DNA from: Brucella thiophenivorans
Lineage (GTDB): Bacteria > Pseudomonadota > Alphaproteobacteria > Rhizobiales > Rhizobiaceae
Length of the DNA stretch: 40,721 nucleotides
NCBI RefSeq assembly: GCF_002252445.1
Contig: NZ_NNRJ01000074.1
Coordinates: 1 to 40,721 of the forward strand
Direction: 5' to 3'
Made by a program: the position numbers and the translations under genes. Of the stretch, positions 15,575-23,413 are shown piece after piece (position 1 is the stretch's first letter; the number at the start of each line of letters is the position of its first letter). Below the pieces are notes generated by a model. It worked only from the letters and a program-made list of their open reading frames with translations. It was not told where the DNA came from and did not search any database.

Positions 15575-17743
15575 ATGGACAAACGCCGTATAATTGATTG
15601 CCAAAAAGCCTTAATTATTTCAAATAGTCTATCGATCATAAGCTCATCAATCGAAAGCGGGATAAAAGTGCTCCGTATAAAATATGCTTTTCTTTGCCTC
15701 ATCCTCGCGATTGGTTCACCGGCAAATGCTTTAGAAGCTGGTTCGCCGCCTGTTCTCGAACCGCTCCCGCAGCAGGCGCAAGCAGCGCAATTGACATCCG
15801 AATTTCTCCAGCGCTTTCACTATAAGCCAGTAGCGTTGGACGATGCATTGTCAGTCAAAATTATGGATCGTTTTATCGAGACTCTCGACCCGGAAAAGCT
15901 TATTTTTTTGCAATCCGACATCGATAGTTTCAAATCCCGCAGCACTGAGATTGATGATGCCATCAAGCAGCAGGATCTGAGTATTCCGTTTGCTATTTTT
16001 AATATCTATGGCCAGCGCATTGCTGATCGCATGTCATATGCGGAGCATCTGCTGAGTGAGAAATTCGACTTCAGTGTGGAAGAGAGTTATCTGGTTGATC
16101 GAAAAAAAGAGTCTTGGCCTAAAACGGAATCGGAACGAGATGATTTATGGCGAAAGCGGGTTAAGAACGACTGGCTGCGTCTAAAAATTGCCGGAAAAGA
16201 TGATAGCGCCATTCGCGATACGCTGACGAAGCGATACGAAAACTCACTTTCACGCGCTTCAAAATCCAAACCAGACGATGTGTTCCAGCTCTTCATGGCG
16301 GCCTATACGACCTCTGTCGACCCGCACACCGATTACTTTGGTGCAAATGCTGCCGCTGAATTCGATATTTCTATGAAGCTCTCCCTCGTAGGTATCGGCG
16401 CGGTCTTGCAGGATCGTGATGACTTTACAACCATTCGTGAGTTGACGGCTGGTGGCCCGGCGCAGCTGTCAGGTAAACTGGCGGTCGGCGACCGGATTGT
16501 TGGTGTCGGGCAGGGCGAGGATGAACCGATCAAGGAAGTTGTCGGGATGCGACTTGATGAGGTCGTCAAGCTGATACGCGGCGACAAGGGTTCTGTTGTG
16601 CGTCTTGAAATATTGCCGGCGGATGCTGGCGCCGACGGCAAACATACGATTATCAGTTTGGTTCGCGATAAGATCAGCCTTGAAAAGCAAGCTGCTCAAA
16701 AGAAGGTATTGTCTGTAAAAGACGGCAATGAAACGCGTAAAGTTGGCGTCATCACGCTTCCGGCCTTTTACGAAGATATTGAAGCGCGGCGAAAAGGCGA
16801 CAAGGACTACAGAAGTGCCAGCCGCGATGTTGCCAAGCTTCTTAAAGAGCTAAGCGAAGAAAAGGTTGATGGCGTTTTGATTGATTTACGCAACAATGGC
16901 GGTGGATCACTGAGCGAAGCCATTGATTTGACAGGTTTGTTCATAGGAAAAGGCCCAGTCGTTCAGCAGCGCAATGCGAAGGGTGAAATCAAGATAGAAA
17001 GCGATAATCTGTCTAAACCTGCCTGGAGCGGCCCGCTCGGAGTGCTGATTAATCGGGGTTCGGCCTCTGCTTCAGAGATTTTTGCGGCCGCAGTACAGGA
17101 CTATGATAGGGGCTTAATTATCGGTGAGCCTAGCTTCGGTAAAGGCACGGTACAGACGGTGGTCAATCTGGACGAAGTGGCACAAAATCCGGAACCGAAA
17201 TTTGGCGAGTTGAAGTTCACTGTTGCCCAGTTTTTCAGAGTCAATGGTGGGACGACCCAGTTGCGTGGTGTGTCACCCGATATAAGCTTGCCCGGCCTTT
17301 ACAATCTTAAAACGGTCGGCGAAGCGAGCTTCGACAACGCGTTGCCGTGGACCCAAATTGAACCCGCGAAGCACAAATCCTTTGGTGAAGCGAAAGCCTT
17401 TCTTCCCACGTTGCAGCAAATGCACGACGAACGCATTAAAAGCGATACCGAGTTTCAGCGCTTTGCCGACGATGTTTCCACTTCGAAGCTTAATCGTGAG
17501 AAATTGACGATTTCTCTCAATGAAGATGAGCGTCGTGCCGAAATGAAGGCGCAGGCAGCGCGCTCGCAATCATCTGGCCAAAATGATGATGGGTTACAGT
17601 CCAACGAGAGAAGCCTGAGTGATGATATCGCTTTGGAAAACGCTCGCAAGGACATCAAGGATGTGCTGCAGAATGAAGCTGCGGCCATTGTTGTCGATCT
17701 AAAAAACTTGCAAGAACAAGCTCTGAAAAAGTCGTCGGACTGA
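15575..17743 (+). CDS. prc: periplasmic tail-specific (C-terminal processing) protease, S41 family
   Basis: A Prc/Tsp-type serine protease that degrades periplasmic or membrane proteins from their C-terminus. In the 722-residue reading the signal peptide (VLRIKYAFLCLILAIGS, ending ANA) begins at residue 32. A GTG at 15668 with AGCGGG upstream is therefore a better start, giving 691 residues. Order of parts: N-terminal Tsp domain, PDZ domain (LSLVGIGAVLQ to GVGQGED, about 265-320), and the S41 core with VDGVLIDLRNNGGGSLSEAI. Catalytic Ser is about 498 in RGSASASEIFAAA and Lys about 523 in FGKGTVQ. A charged C-terminal helical region follows. It is divergent from metE. Confidence 0.9.
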   Translation: MDKRRIIDCQKALIISNSLSIISSSIESGIKVLRIKYAFLCLILAIGSPANALEAGSPPVLEPLPQQAQAAQLTSEFLQRFHYKPVALDDALSVKIMDRFIETLDPEKLIFLQSDIDSFKSRSTEIDDAIKQQDLSIPFAIFNIYGQRIADRMSYAEHLLSEKFDFSVEESYLVDRKKESWPKTESERDDLWRKRVKNDWLRLKIAGKDDSAIRDTLTKRYENSLSRASKSKPDDVFQLFMAAYTTSVDPHTDYFGANAAAEFDISMKLSLVGIGAVLQDRDDFTTIRELTAGGPAQLSGKLAVGDRIVGVGQGEDEPIKEVVGMRLDEVVKLIRGDKGSVVRLEILPADAGADGKHTIISLVRDKISLEKQAAQKKVLSVKDGNETRKVGVITLPAFYEDIEARRKGDKDYRSASRDVAKLLKELSEEKVDGVLIDLRNNGGGSLSEAIDLTGLFIGKGPVVQQRNAKGEIKIESDNLSKPAWSGPLGVLINRGSASASEIFAAAVQDYDRGLIIGEPSFGKGTVQTVVNLDEVAQNPEPKFGELKFTVAQFFRVNGGTTQLRGVSPDISLPGLYNLKTVGEASFDNALPWTQIEPAKHKSFGEAKAFLPTLQQMHDERIKSDTEFQRFADDVSTSKLNREKLTISLNEDERRAEMKAQAARSQSSGQNDDGLQSNERSLSDDIALENARKDIKDVLQNEAAAIVVDLKNLQEQALKKSSD

Positions 17744-17750
17744 AACGTCT

Positions 17751-17822
17751 GAGAGCGCGTTTCAATTACTTGTTCTAACGCGCATCCCGAAAACGGTATC
17801 ACACTTTTGGGATGCGCTCTGG
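17751..17822 (-). repeat. dispersed palindromic repeat, copy 2 (short form)
   Basis: The minus strand reads CAGAGCGCATCCCAAAAGTG, then TGATACCGTTTTCGGGATGCGCGTT, ending GAAACGCGCTCTC. Outer GAGCGC/GCGCTC ends and an inner GCATCCC/GGGATGC hairpin are shared with copy 3. A middle stem of about 30 bases present in copy 3 is absent. It begins a few bases after the protease stop codon. Confidence 0.75.
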
Positions 17823-17831
17823 TTGCTAAAC

Positions 17832-17860
17832 ATGCCGGAGCTGTAAGCCCCGGCATTTTG
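17832..17860. terminator. terminator between protease and TonB receptor genes
   Basis: A 7-bp stem ATGCCGG / CCGGCAT with a loop of about 11 bases is followed by TTTG. It sits between convergent genes. The U-run is short, so strength is uncertain. Confidence 0.55.
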
Positions 17861-17868
17861 AACTGTGT

Positions 17869-20391
17869 TTAGAACTTGCGGCTGAACGAAACTTTCAAGT
17901 TACGTCCCGGCATGGCCGAAATACCGTCACTGAGATATGGCTCGTAATTTTTGTCGAATACGTTTTCCAATGCAAGACGCAATTCTGAATCCTTCATGAA
18001 ACCCTGTGTGGGTGTCCAGTTGAAGAAAAGGTCATGCACGGAATAGCCCGGCGCTTTAGGGCGATTATAGCTCAAATCACCTACGACATGCGAAGTTCTG
18101 TCCTGCTTGTCGACAAAGGTTCCTGTCCAGCCGAAATTAACATCCTGATCGGCTAATTTGTAACCCAATGTTGTGACCAATGTCGTTGGCATAATGTCGT
18201 TGATATAGCTGTCGGGGCCACGCACATTGTTGAGTGTACCCTCACGCCTTCCAATCATGTAAGTGAGACTGGCATCTGCGAACATGAAACTGTTTTCGTA
18301 ATGGGCTTCGAGCTCAATACCCCGTGTATAATAGGACGGCATATTCCAGTAGAACGGAGCTTCACCTGCTTTAAGATCGGCATTGTTCGCGCTTCCGACG
18401 CGTCGTCCGACTGGGTTGGAGATATGATTGTTGAAGAATGAGCCGCGCACCATCAGCATATCGCCGTCTGTGAACAGGCTGTTGAATGCGGTATCGGCAC
18501 CAATATTGATTGTATTGTTGCGTTCAACCTCAAGGTCGCGGCTCGTTCCCGAAGTTTTGGTCTGTATGCTTTGGGTTGAATAAATTTCATCAATGTTCGG
18601 CGCACGCATTGCATAGGCCCAATCGGCAAAAAGGCGCGTTGCAGGCGTGATCTGATAAGAAGCGCTTAAGGCCGGTGTGAACCCATCATGTGATGTTGCC
18701 GAATAATCGTGACCAGCGGCTGGATTATTATAACGAGGGGCTGCATTGGGAACGCCTTCGGAGCGCACATAATCGTAGCGAATTCCCGGCGTGATCATCA
18801 GCTTGTCAGTAATCGCCATGCGATCGCGGATAAAGAACGATGTCACGTCCTGTTTGCCAGCAGGCATGATCCACGGTGCATAATAGCCGTAATTATACTG
18901 CGCTTGTCTCTCATTGGCTTTATCGAACATTGTCACATCACGCACATGATGATTGTACTGCACGCCATAATTCAGACTGTGCTCAATTCCGCCCAGTTCG
19001 AAATTGGAAGTGTTTTCCGCTTCAATGTGAAAATCCGAATATTTCGCATCGTTTTCGGTGCCGCCCAGCGATGCCGTGCCATTGACACCCGGAAAGCGCT
19101 CGGCGTGCATATCGGTTGAGGAATAGCTTGCCATAATGCGCGTGTTCACCAGATCGCTGTCACCATCATAGGTGTGTTCGACAACGGAGGTGAAATCCTT
19201 GAGTTCACGCCAGGCGAGGAGTCTTTGCATGGCCGTTTTATATGCGGGGGTGCCGGGCACCAAGACATTGCTGCTTGGCTCAAACTGACCGCGAATAGCT
19301 GCCAGCGGTCCCCAATTGGCGCATTCGCCGTAAAGAACCGAAGCTTTGACAGCATGACCATCATATTCGCCGCTGAGCTTACCGGAAAAGGACGTTAGTT
19401 CGGAGTTTGAGTAGTTGTAGACATCGCCGCCACCGACGCGCATGTTGTCGCCCTTGCGCCACGTCAGGCTAGCAATGCCGTCAAAATTCATGCCGGTGCC
19501 AAGGGTAGAGCGGCCATAAACGGCTCCAGTTTCCAGATACTGCTTATTCGCTGTTTGATAGGCGGTTTTGCCCCAGGCGCCCCAGTTCTCACCGTCACGC
19601 AGCATGTCGGCTGCATCTTTGCTCTCAAGTTTTACGGTGCCGCCGAAACCGCCATTGCCGTAACGCACAGTTGTTGCGCCTTTTTCGATCTCAATGCGCT
19701 TGAGAAGTTCAGGCTCGACAAAGATTGTGCCCTGATCATATTTTTCAAAGTTCTTCGGCGCGCCGTCGAGCAGGATGCGAACGTCGGTTTGGCGCGAAAA
19801 GCCACGGATTGCAATTGACTGGCCTTCCGTGCGCACGCCGCCTAGCATCGACACGCCGGGTGTTCTCTTAACAAGCTCGGGAATGGTCGAGGCCTGAGCC
19901 TGTTCCAACTGCTCAGATGTGATCTGCGATACACGTGGATCAAGCTCCGCGAAATTTACGCCGGTAATGCGCGAAATGTTGATTGTATCCAGTACGAGTG
20001 AACCATCGGTAACAGGTGCTATCGCATTGTTTGCGTCCGTTTCTCGTTCCAGACGAACCGTTTTTGTACCGGTAAAGCGATATTGTATCTCGGTATTGCG
20101 TAGCAAGGTGGAAAGGGCTTCGGCAGGTGTCATGGTTCCGCGCACGCCGGACGTATTGAGCCCTTGCGTGACAGATGCATCAAATGCGATTTGCAGGCCT
20201 GTCTGAATGGCAAGGCGAGTGAGGCCGGTTGCAAGCGTACCTGCTGGCACATTTACGGCGATGGCTTGCGTTGTTGCTTGTGCCATAGCAGGCAAGGCCA
20301 GAAATGGGCTAAGAACAGTGCCACTCATAAGCAGCGAAGCAAAAAGAGAACGTGCGCAGGCAATCAGCATGCGCGAGGAGGGGCTTTTCAT
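17869..20391 (-). CDS. TonB-dependent outer-membrane receptor with N-terminal signalling domain, heme/hemoglobin receptor type
   Basis: Takes up an iron source through the outer membrane using TonB energy. I start at the ATG at 20391, after GGAAA, giving 840 residues; a start at 20427 adds 12 residues. Order of parts: signal peptide ending AMA-QATTQ; STN signalling domain (AIAVNVPAGTLATGLTRLAI, about 45-120); plug domain (PELVKRTPGVSMLGGVRTEGQ, IRGFSRQTDVRILLDGAP); and a beta-barrel ending with GRNLKVSFSRKF and a terminal Phe. The barrel has RAPNIDEIY, close to the FRAP-box region of heme receptors. The STN domain implies signalling to the FecR-type protein encoded upstream. Ligand identity is inference. 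Confidence 0.88.
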   Translation of the reverse strand: MKSPSSRMLIACARSLFASLLMSGTVLSPFLALPAMAQATTQAIAVNVPAGTLATGLTRLAIQTGLQIAFDASVTQGLNTSGVRGTMTPAEALSTLLRNTEIQYRFTGTKTVRLERETDANNAIAPVTDGSLVLDTINISRITGVNFAELDPRVSQITSEQLEQAQASTIPELVKRTPGVSMLGGVRTEGQSIAIRGFSRQTDVRILLDGAPKNFEKYDQGTIFVEPELLKRIEIEKGATTVRYGNGGFGGTVKLESKDAADMLRDGENWGAWGKTAYQTANKQYLETGAVYGRSTLGTGMNFDGIASLTWRKGDNMRVGGGDVYNYSNSELTSFSGKLSGEYDGHAVKASVLYGECANWGPLAAIRGQFEPSSNVLVPGTPAYKTAMQRLLAWRELKDFTSVVEHTYDGDSDLVNTRIMASYSSTDMHAERFPGVNGTASLGGTENDAKYSDFHIEAENTSNFELGGIEHSLNYGVQYNHHVRDVTMFDKANERQAQYNYGYYAPWIMPAGKQDVTSFFIRDRMAITDKLMITPGIRYDYVRSEGVPNAAPRYNNPAAGHDYSATSHDGFTPALSASYQITPATRLFADWAYAMRAPNIDEIYSTQSIQTKTSGTSRDLEVERNNTINIGADTAFNSLFTDGDMLMVRGSFFNNHISNPVGRRVGSANNADLKAGEAPFYWNMPSYYTRGIELEAHYENSFMFADASLTYMIGRREGTLNNVRGPDSYINDIMPTTLVTTLGYKLADQDVNFGWTGTFVDKQDRTSHVVGDLSYNRPKAPGYSVHDLFFNWTPTQGFMKDSELRLALENVFDKNYEPYLSDGISAMPGRNLKVSFSRKF

Positions 20392-20518
20392 GTCGTTTCC
20401 AGTCTCAACGTTCAAGGCGTTGGGCATTTTTGATCTTGAGGCACGCGCACTATCCGCGCAAAATGCCTTTCATAAACTGGACGAGTGAAAATTGGAGTTT
20501 GGGACATTCGATTGAAAA

Positions 20519-21502
20519 TTAATTATGCAAAACTGTCAGCAGCGACCCAACATGCTTCGCTTTCAGATCAAACGCCTTGATGAAATCATCAAGAGCGATG
20601 GATGGCGAAGACAGATCGAAGGTGCCGGTGATGCGGCGTTGTGCAAGGTCGTTGCTTGTAATCATCACCCGGCCAGGAAGATGCCGCGCAATATCTTCGA
20701 CCACATGCGCCAGCGGCTGATCTTCAAAAACAAGCCGACCATTGCGCCAAGATGCTGCGAGTTCGGGATCAACTGTTGTTACTTGCCCGATGCCGCTTGC
20801 ATTATCATAGAAAACACTTTGTCCCTGTTCGAGTCGTAACGTATCGCGCGGGCTAAAGGCCGCTGATGTTGTGCTGGTCTCTACCTGAACGGCATGTTCT
20901 GTGACGACAACGTCTGCGCCGCGATCTTTCAGTTTCACATCGAACTCTGTGCCAAGCGCGGTAACTTCGCCATCGGCTGCGGTGACTGTGAAGGGTCGCT
21001 GGGGGTCCGGTGTCACAATAAAATAAGCTTCGCCACGCAGGAGATGAACGCGGCGCGTGGTTTCTGTGATGTCGAAGGCGATAGCTGAACTAGAATTGAG
21101 CTGAACTGTCGATCCATCGGGGAGTTTTATCACGGGCATTTCGCTGCTTGCTGAAATTGCATCGGCGCGCATGCGCATCGGGCCATCAAAAGCGATGAAG
21201 CTGGCTGCCAGCGCTACAAACACAAGCATTGAAGTTATTGCGACGCGAACGGGAAGGCGAGGCTTTCTGGCGGCTGCTTTCGCAAAATCTGTGTCTTGCA
21301 GCAGCAGAAAACGCGTATCGCTGAAAACGCGTGATGCCTTGGCAAATGCAAGTTCATGGCGGCTATCGCTTGTGCGCCAGAGGTCGCATGCCTCTACCAA
21401 TTCCATGTCTTTTGGTGATGCCTGAAGCTGCATCAGCCAGTCAACGGCTTGTTCCTGAATAAGACGTTGAGCTTTGTCCGGTTTGGTTGCTGCTTGCCGC
21501 AT
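20519..21502 (-). CDS. FecR-type anti-sigma/sigma regulator
   Basis: A 327-residue inner-membrane protein. Order of parts: N-terminal cytoplasmic domain (AVDWLMQLQASPKDMELVEACDLW, DUF4880-like, about 15-65); one membrane segment (ITSMLVFVALAASFIAF, about 90-106); a FecR domain (VIKLPDGSTVQLNSSSAIAF to the LGTEFDVKL region); and a C-terminal STN-like domain (about 250-325). It relays ligand binding from the TonB receptor to the sigma factor. Its ATG overlaps the sigma stop codon as TAATG, so the two are coupled. The receptor gene lies 127 bp downstream. Confidence 0.88.
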   Translation of the reverse strand: MRQAATKPDKAQRLIQEQAVDWLMQLQASPKDMELVEACDLWRTSDSRHELAFAKASRVFSDTRFLLLQDTDFAKAAARKPRLPVRVAITSMLVFVALAASFIAFDGPMRMRADAISASSEMPVIKLPDGSTVQLNSSSAIAFDITETTRRVHLLRGEAYFIVTPDPQRPFTVTAADGEVTALGTEFDVKLKDRGADVVVTEHAVQVETSTTSAAFSPRDTLRLEQGQSVFYDNASGIGQVTTVDPELAASWRNGRLVFEDQPLAHVVEDIARHLPGRVMITSNDLAQRRITGTFDLSSPSIALDDFIKAFDLKAKHVGSLLTVLHN

Positions 21503-22101
21503 TATGCCTGATCCAGTTCATCGAGCCGATAGAGGCAGTGAATAAGCGCCTTGCGAAGATGCCGGTCCACCATATTGCGCGTTATTCCAAAGCGAATAGC
21601 AATGTCGTCGGGGGGCAAATTGCCAATGCGGCTGGCAATGAAAATACGGCGCTGGCGAAAAGGAAGTTCCATGATCGCATCGCGCAAGCAATGAAGCCGT
21701 TGTGGCATATCAAGAGCAATGTCGGGATTGATCGCTTCGCCGCTTATGTTCGCGGCCTCTTCTCCTGTGCCGGAAAAGATTTTTGCTTCAAGGCGTTCGC
21801 GGCGAAAACGATCAAGTCCCAGATTTATTGCCGCGCGTGTGAGAAATGCACGCAGTGAAGATTTGCCTTGAAGATCGGTCCTGCGATCTTTCAGCCTTAC
21901 GTAAAGATCATGGACGATTTCATTAGCATTTGAGGATGTGTGTCCGCGTCGACGAACTGCGCGGCACAGTTCATCGTAATAATCTGCAATAGCGGTATCA
22001 ATGTCTGCAATATCGCGCAGCGGAAAGGCCGGGGGCAAATTGGATTTTTCAGATTGGTTCAAGGCGGGCACCGGATTTGTGTGGCGGCACCATAATTCCA
22101 T
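21502..22101 (-). CDS. FecI-like ECF RNA polymerase sigma factor
   Basis: A 199-residue sigma-70 family protein of the iron-starvation group. Region 2 is seen around DELCRAVRRRGHTSSNANEIVHDLYVRLKDR and SLRAFLTRAAINLGLDRFRRERLEA. Region 4 is at MELPFRQRRIFIASRIGNLPPDDIAIRFGITRNMVDRHLRKAL. It should direct transcription of the receptor gene when activated through FecR. No good ribosome-binding site precedes the ATG, so a start up to about 10 codons later (GTG at 22071) is possible. A Fur-like box lies about 24 bases upstream. Confidence 0.87.
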   Translation of the reverse strand: MELWCRHTNPVPALNQSEKSNLPPAFPLRDIADIDTAIADYYDELCRAVRRRGHTSSNANEIVHDLYVRLKDRRTDLQGKSSLRAFLTRAAINLGLDRFRRERLEAKIFSGTGEEAANISGEAINPDIALDMPQRLHCLRDAIMELPFRQRRIFIASRIGNLPPDDIAIRFGITRNMVDRHLRKALIHCLYRLDELDQA

Positions 22102-22124
22102 GATTCATCAAATGCAATAATATA

Positions 22125-22139
22125 TGAGAATTATACTCA
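22125..22139. promoter_or_regulatory. Fur/Irr-like iron-responsive operator candidate
   Basis: TGAGAATTATACTCA is a 7-1-7 inverted repeat with a single mismatch and resembles the core of a Fur box (TGATAATNATTATCA). It lies upstream of the sigma-factor start. In Rhizobiales, iron control is often through RirA or Irr, so the actual binder is uncertain. Confidence 0.5.
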
Positions 22140-22233
22140 TCTTATGCGGGCCTGCCATTTCCGTTCACTTTGCCATCCATTTTTGCTTGTCTCGAATTTG
22201 CAGTGAACTTATTTTACTCTTGTATTTTCAATT

Positions 22234-22245
22234 ATACATATGTAT
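22234..22245. promoter_or_regulatory. perfect 12-bp palindrome upstream of the sugar ABC operon
   Basis: ATACATATGTAT is a perfect palindrome within CAATT...TTGAG flanks, in the AT-rich 250-bp region between the divergent sigma-factor and binding-protein genes. It is a candidate operator for the sugar transport operon. No regulator gene for the operon is visible next to it. Confidence 0.35.
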
Positions 22246-22351
22246 TGAGATTGAGAGTTCGCTATGAGGCAGAGGCAGAGGAGCCTTTCCTGGTGATCTT
22301 TCAAGTAGTCAGGCGGGAGGGTGTTTCGTCTGATTTCCAAGGGAGGAATTT

Positions 22352-23296
22352 ATGAAAAAGCTTGCTTTGCTGGCGGCTGTTGCTGCCTTTTCGTTGCCTG
22401 TTTCGGTCATGGCGCAGGACGCGCCCGGCACTGTCAAAAAAGACAGTTATCGCTTCGTCATCGTTCCAAAGGTCGTTCACCCATGGTTCGACAAGGTGAA
22501 CGAAGGCGCGCAGCAGGCCGCTGCGGCTTTGAAGGCGCAGACTGGCGCCAATGTTGAAATCGTCTACTCCGCACCACAGAGCGCGGACGTTGTTCAGCAG
22601 AACCAGATCATCGACAGTGCGCTTGCAACCCGCCCGGATGGTCTTGCAGTCGATCTGCTTGATCCATCGGGTAACCGTGCATCGCTCGAAGAAGCACAGG
22701 GCCAGAAAGTCCCGCTGGTGTTGTTTGACTCTGTGCCACCTGAAGGCATGGCAATTACCTATATCGGCTCGGATTTCTGCGAGCAGGCCAAGATTGCTGC
22801 CCGTCGTCTGGTTGAAGTTCTGGGTGGTGAAGGCGAAGTCGCGATCATGATGGGCGTGCCAACCGCACCAAACCATTCGATCCGCGCTGATTGCCATCGT
22901 GCAGTGTTCAAAGAACATCCGGGTATCAAGGTCGTTGCCGAAGGCATCGATAATGACAGCATCGAGATTGCACAGCAGCAGGCAGCGGCCATCATGCAGG
23001 CCAACCCAAACCTCAAGGGCTGGGTTGCATCGGATGCCGCTGGTCCAATCGGCATTGGTCAGGCAATCGTTGAAGCTGGCAAGCAGGGCAAGGTCACGCT
23101 GGTCGGTCTCGACAATCTGCCCGAAATGCTCGACATGATCCGCAATGGCGTGGCTGACAGTTCGTCCGCTTCGCAGCCTGAACTTCAGGGTTACTGGTCG
23201 GTTATGGTGCTTTGGGCACAGGCAACCGGCGCTCCGGTTCCGGGTTATATCGATACCGGCAATGCGTTCCTCACCAAGGAAAACGTAGGCAACTGA
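22352..23296 (+). CDS. periplasmic sugar-binding protein of an ABC transporter (Peripla_BP_4 type)
   Basis: A 314-residue secreted protein with a strong GGGAGG ribosome-binding site. Residues 1-21 are a signal peptide ending VMA before QDAPG. The two-lobe ribose-binding-protein fold is indicated by YRFVIVPKVVHPWFDKVNEG at the front and GWVASDAAGPIGIGQAIVEAG and VTLVGLDNLPEMLDMIRNG later. It delivers a sugar or polyol to the transporter encoded downstream. A hairpin terminator follows, so it is probably made in excess over the membrane components. The ligand is not evident from the sequence; the kinase at the operon end suggests a short ketose or tetrose-type compound. Confidence 0.88.
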   Translation: MKKLALLAAVAAFSLPVSVMAQDAPGTVKKDSYRFVIVPKVVHPWFDKVNEGAQQAAAALKAQTGANVEIVYSAPQSADVVQQNQIIDSALATRPDGLAVDLLDPSGNRASLEEAQGQKVPLVLFDSVPPEGMAITYIGSDFCEQAKIAARRLVEVLGGEGEVAIMMGVPTAPNHSIRADCHRAVFKEHPGIKVVAEGIDNDSIEIAQQQAAAIMQANPNLKGWVASDAAGPIGIGQAIVEAGKQGKVTLVGLDNLPEMLDMIRNGVADSSSASQPELQGYWSVMVLWAQATGAPVPGYIDTGNAFLTKENVGN

Positions 23297-23316
23297 TCCG
23301 TTCCGATCGCGTTGCA

Positions 23317-23357
23317 GGAGCACGGGTTCGCCCGTGCTCCATCCTTTCTTTTTTATC
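23317..23357 (+). terminator. attenuating terminator between binding protein and ATPase genes
   Basis: A perfect 10-bp stem GGAGCACGGG / CCCGTGCTCC with a TTCG loop is followed by ATCCTTTCTTTTTT. Lying inside an otherwise continuous operon, it probably reduces expression of the downstream transporter genes relative to the binding protein. It may also protect the upstream mRNA. Confidence 0.75.
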
Positions 23358-23413
23358 AGAATGCAACCTGCGCTTTGCCGGACGTGCACTGATATGTGTC
23401 CAAGGTGTCCATC

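Noticed and set aside
22301..23389. 362-codon minus-strand open frame
   Set aside because: Exactly opposite the sugar-binding protein gene, which has a signal peptide, a strong ribosome-binding site and family motifs; the long antisense frame follows from codon bias.
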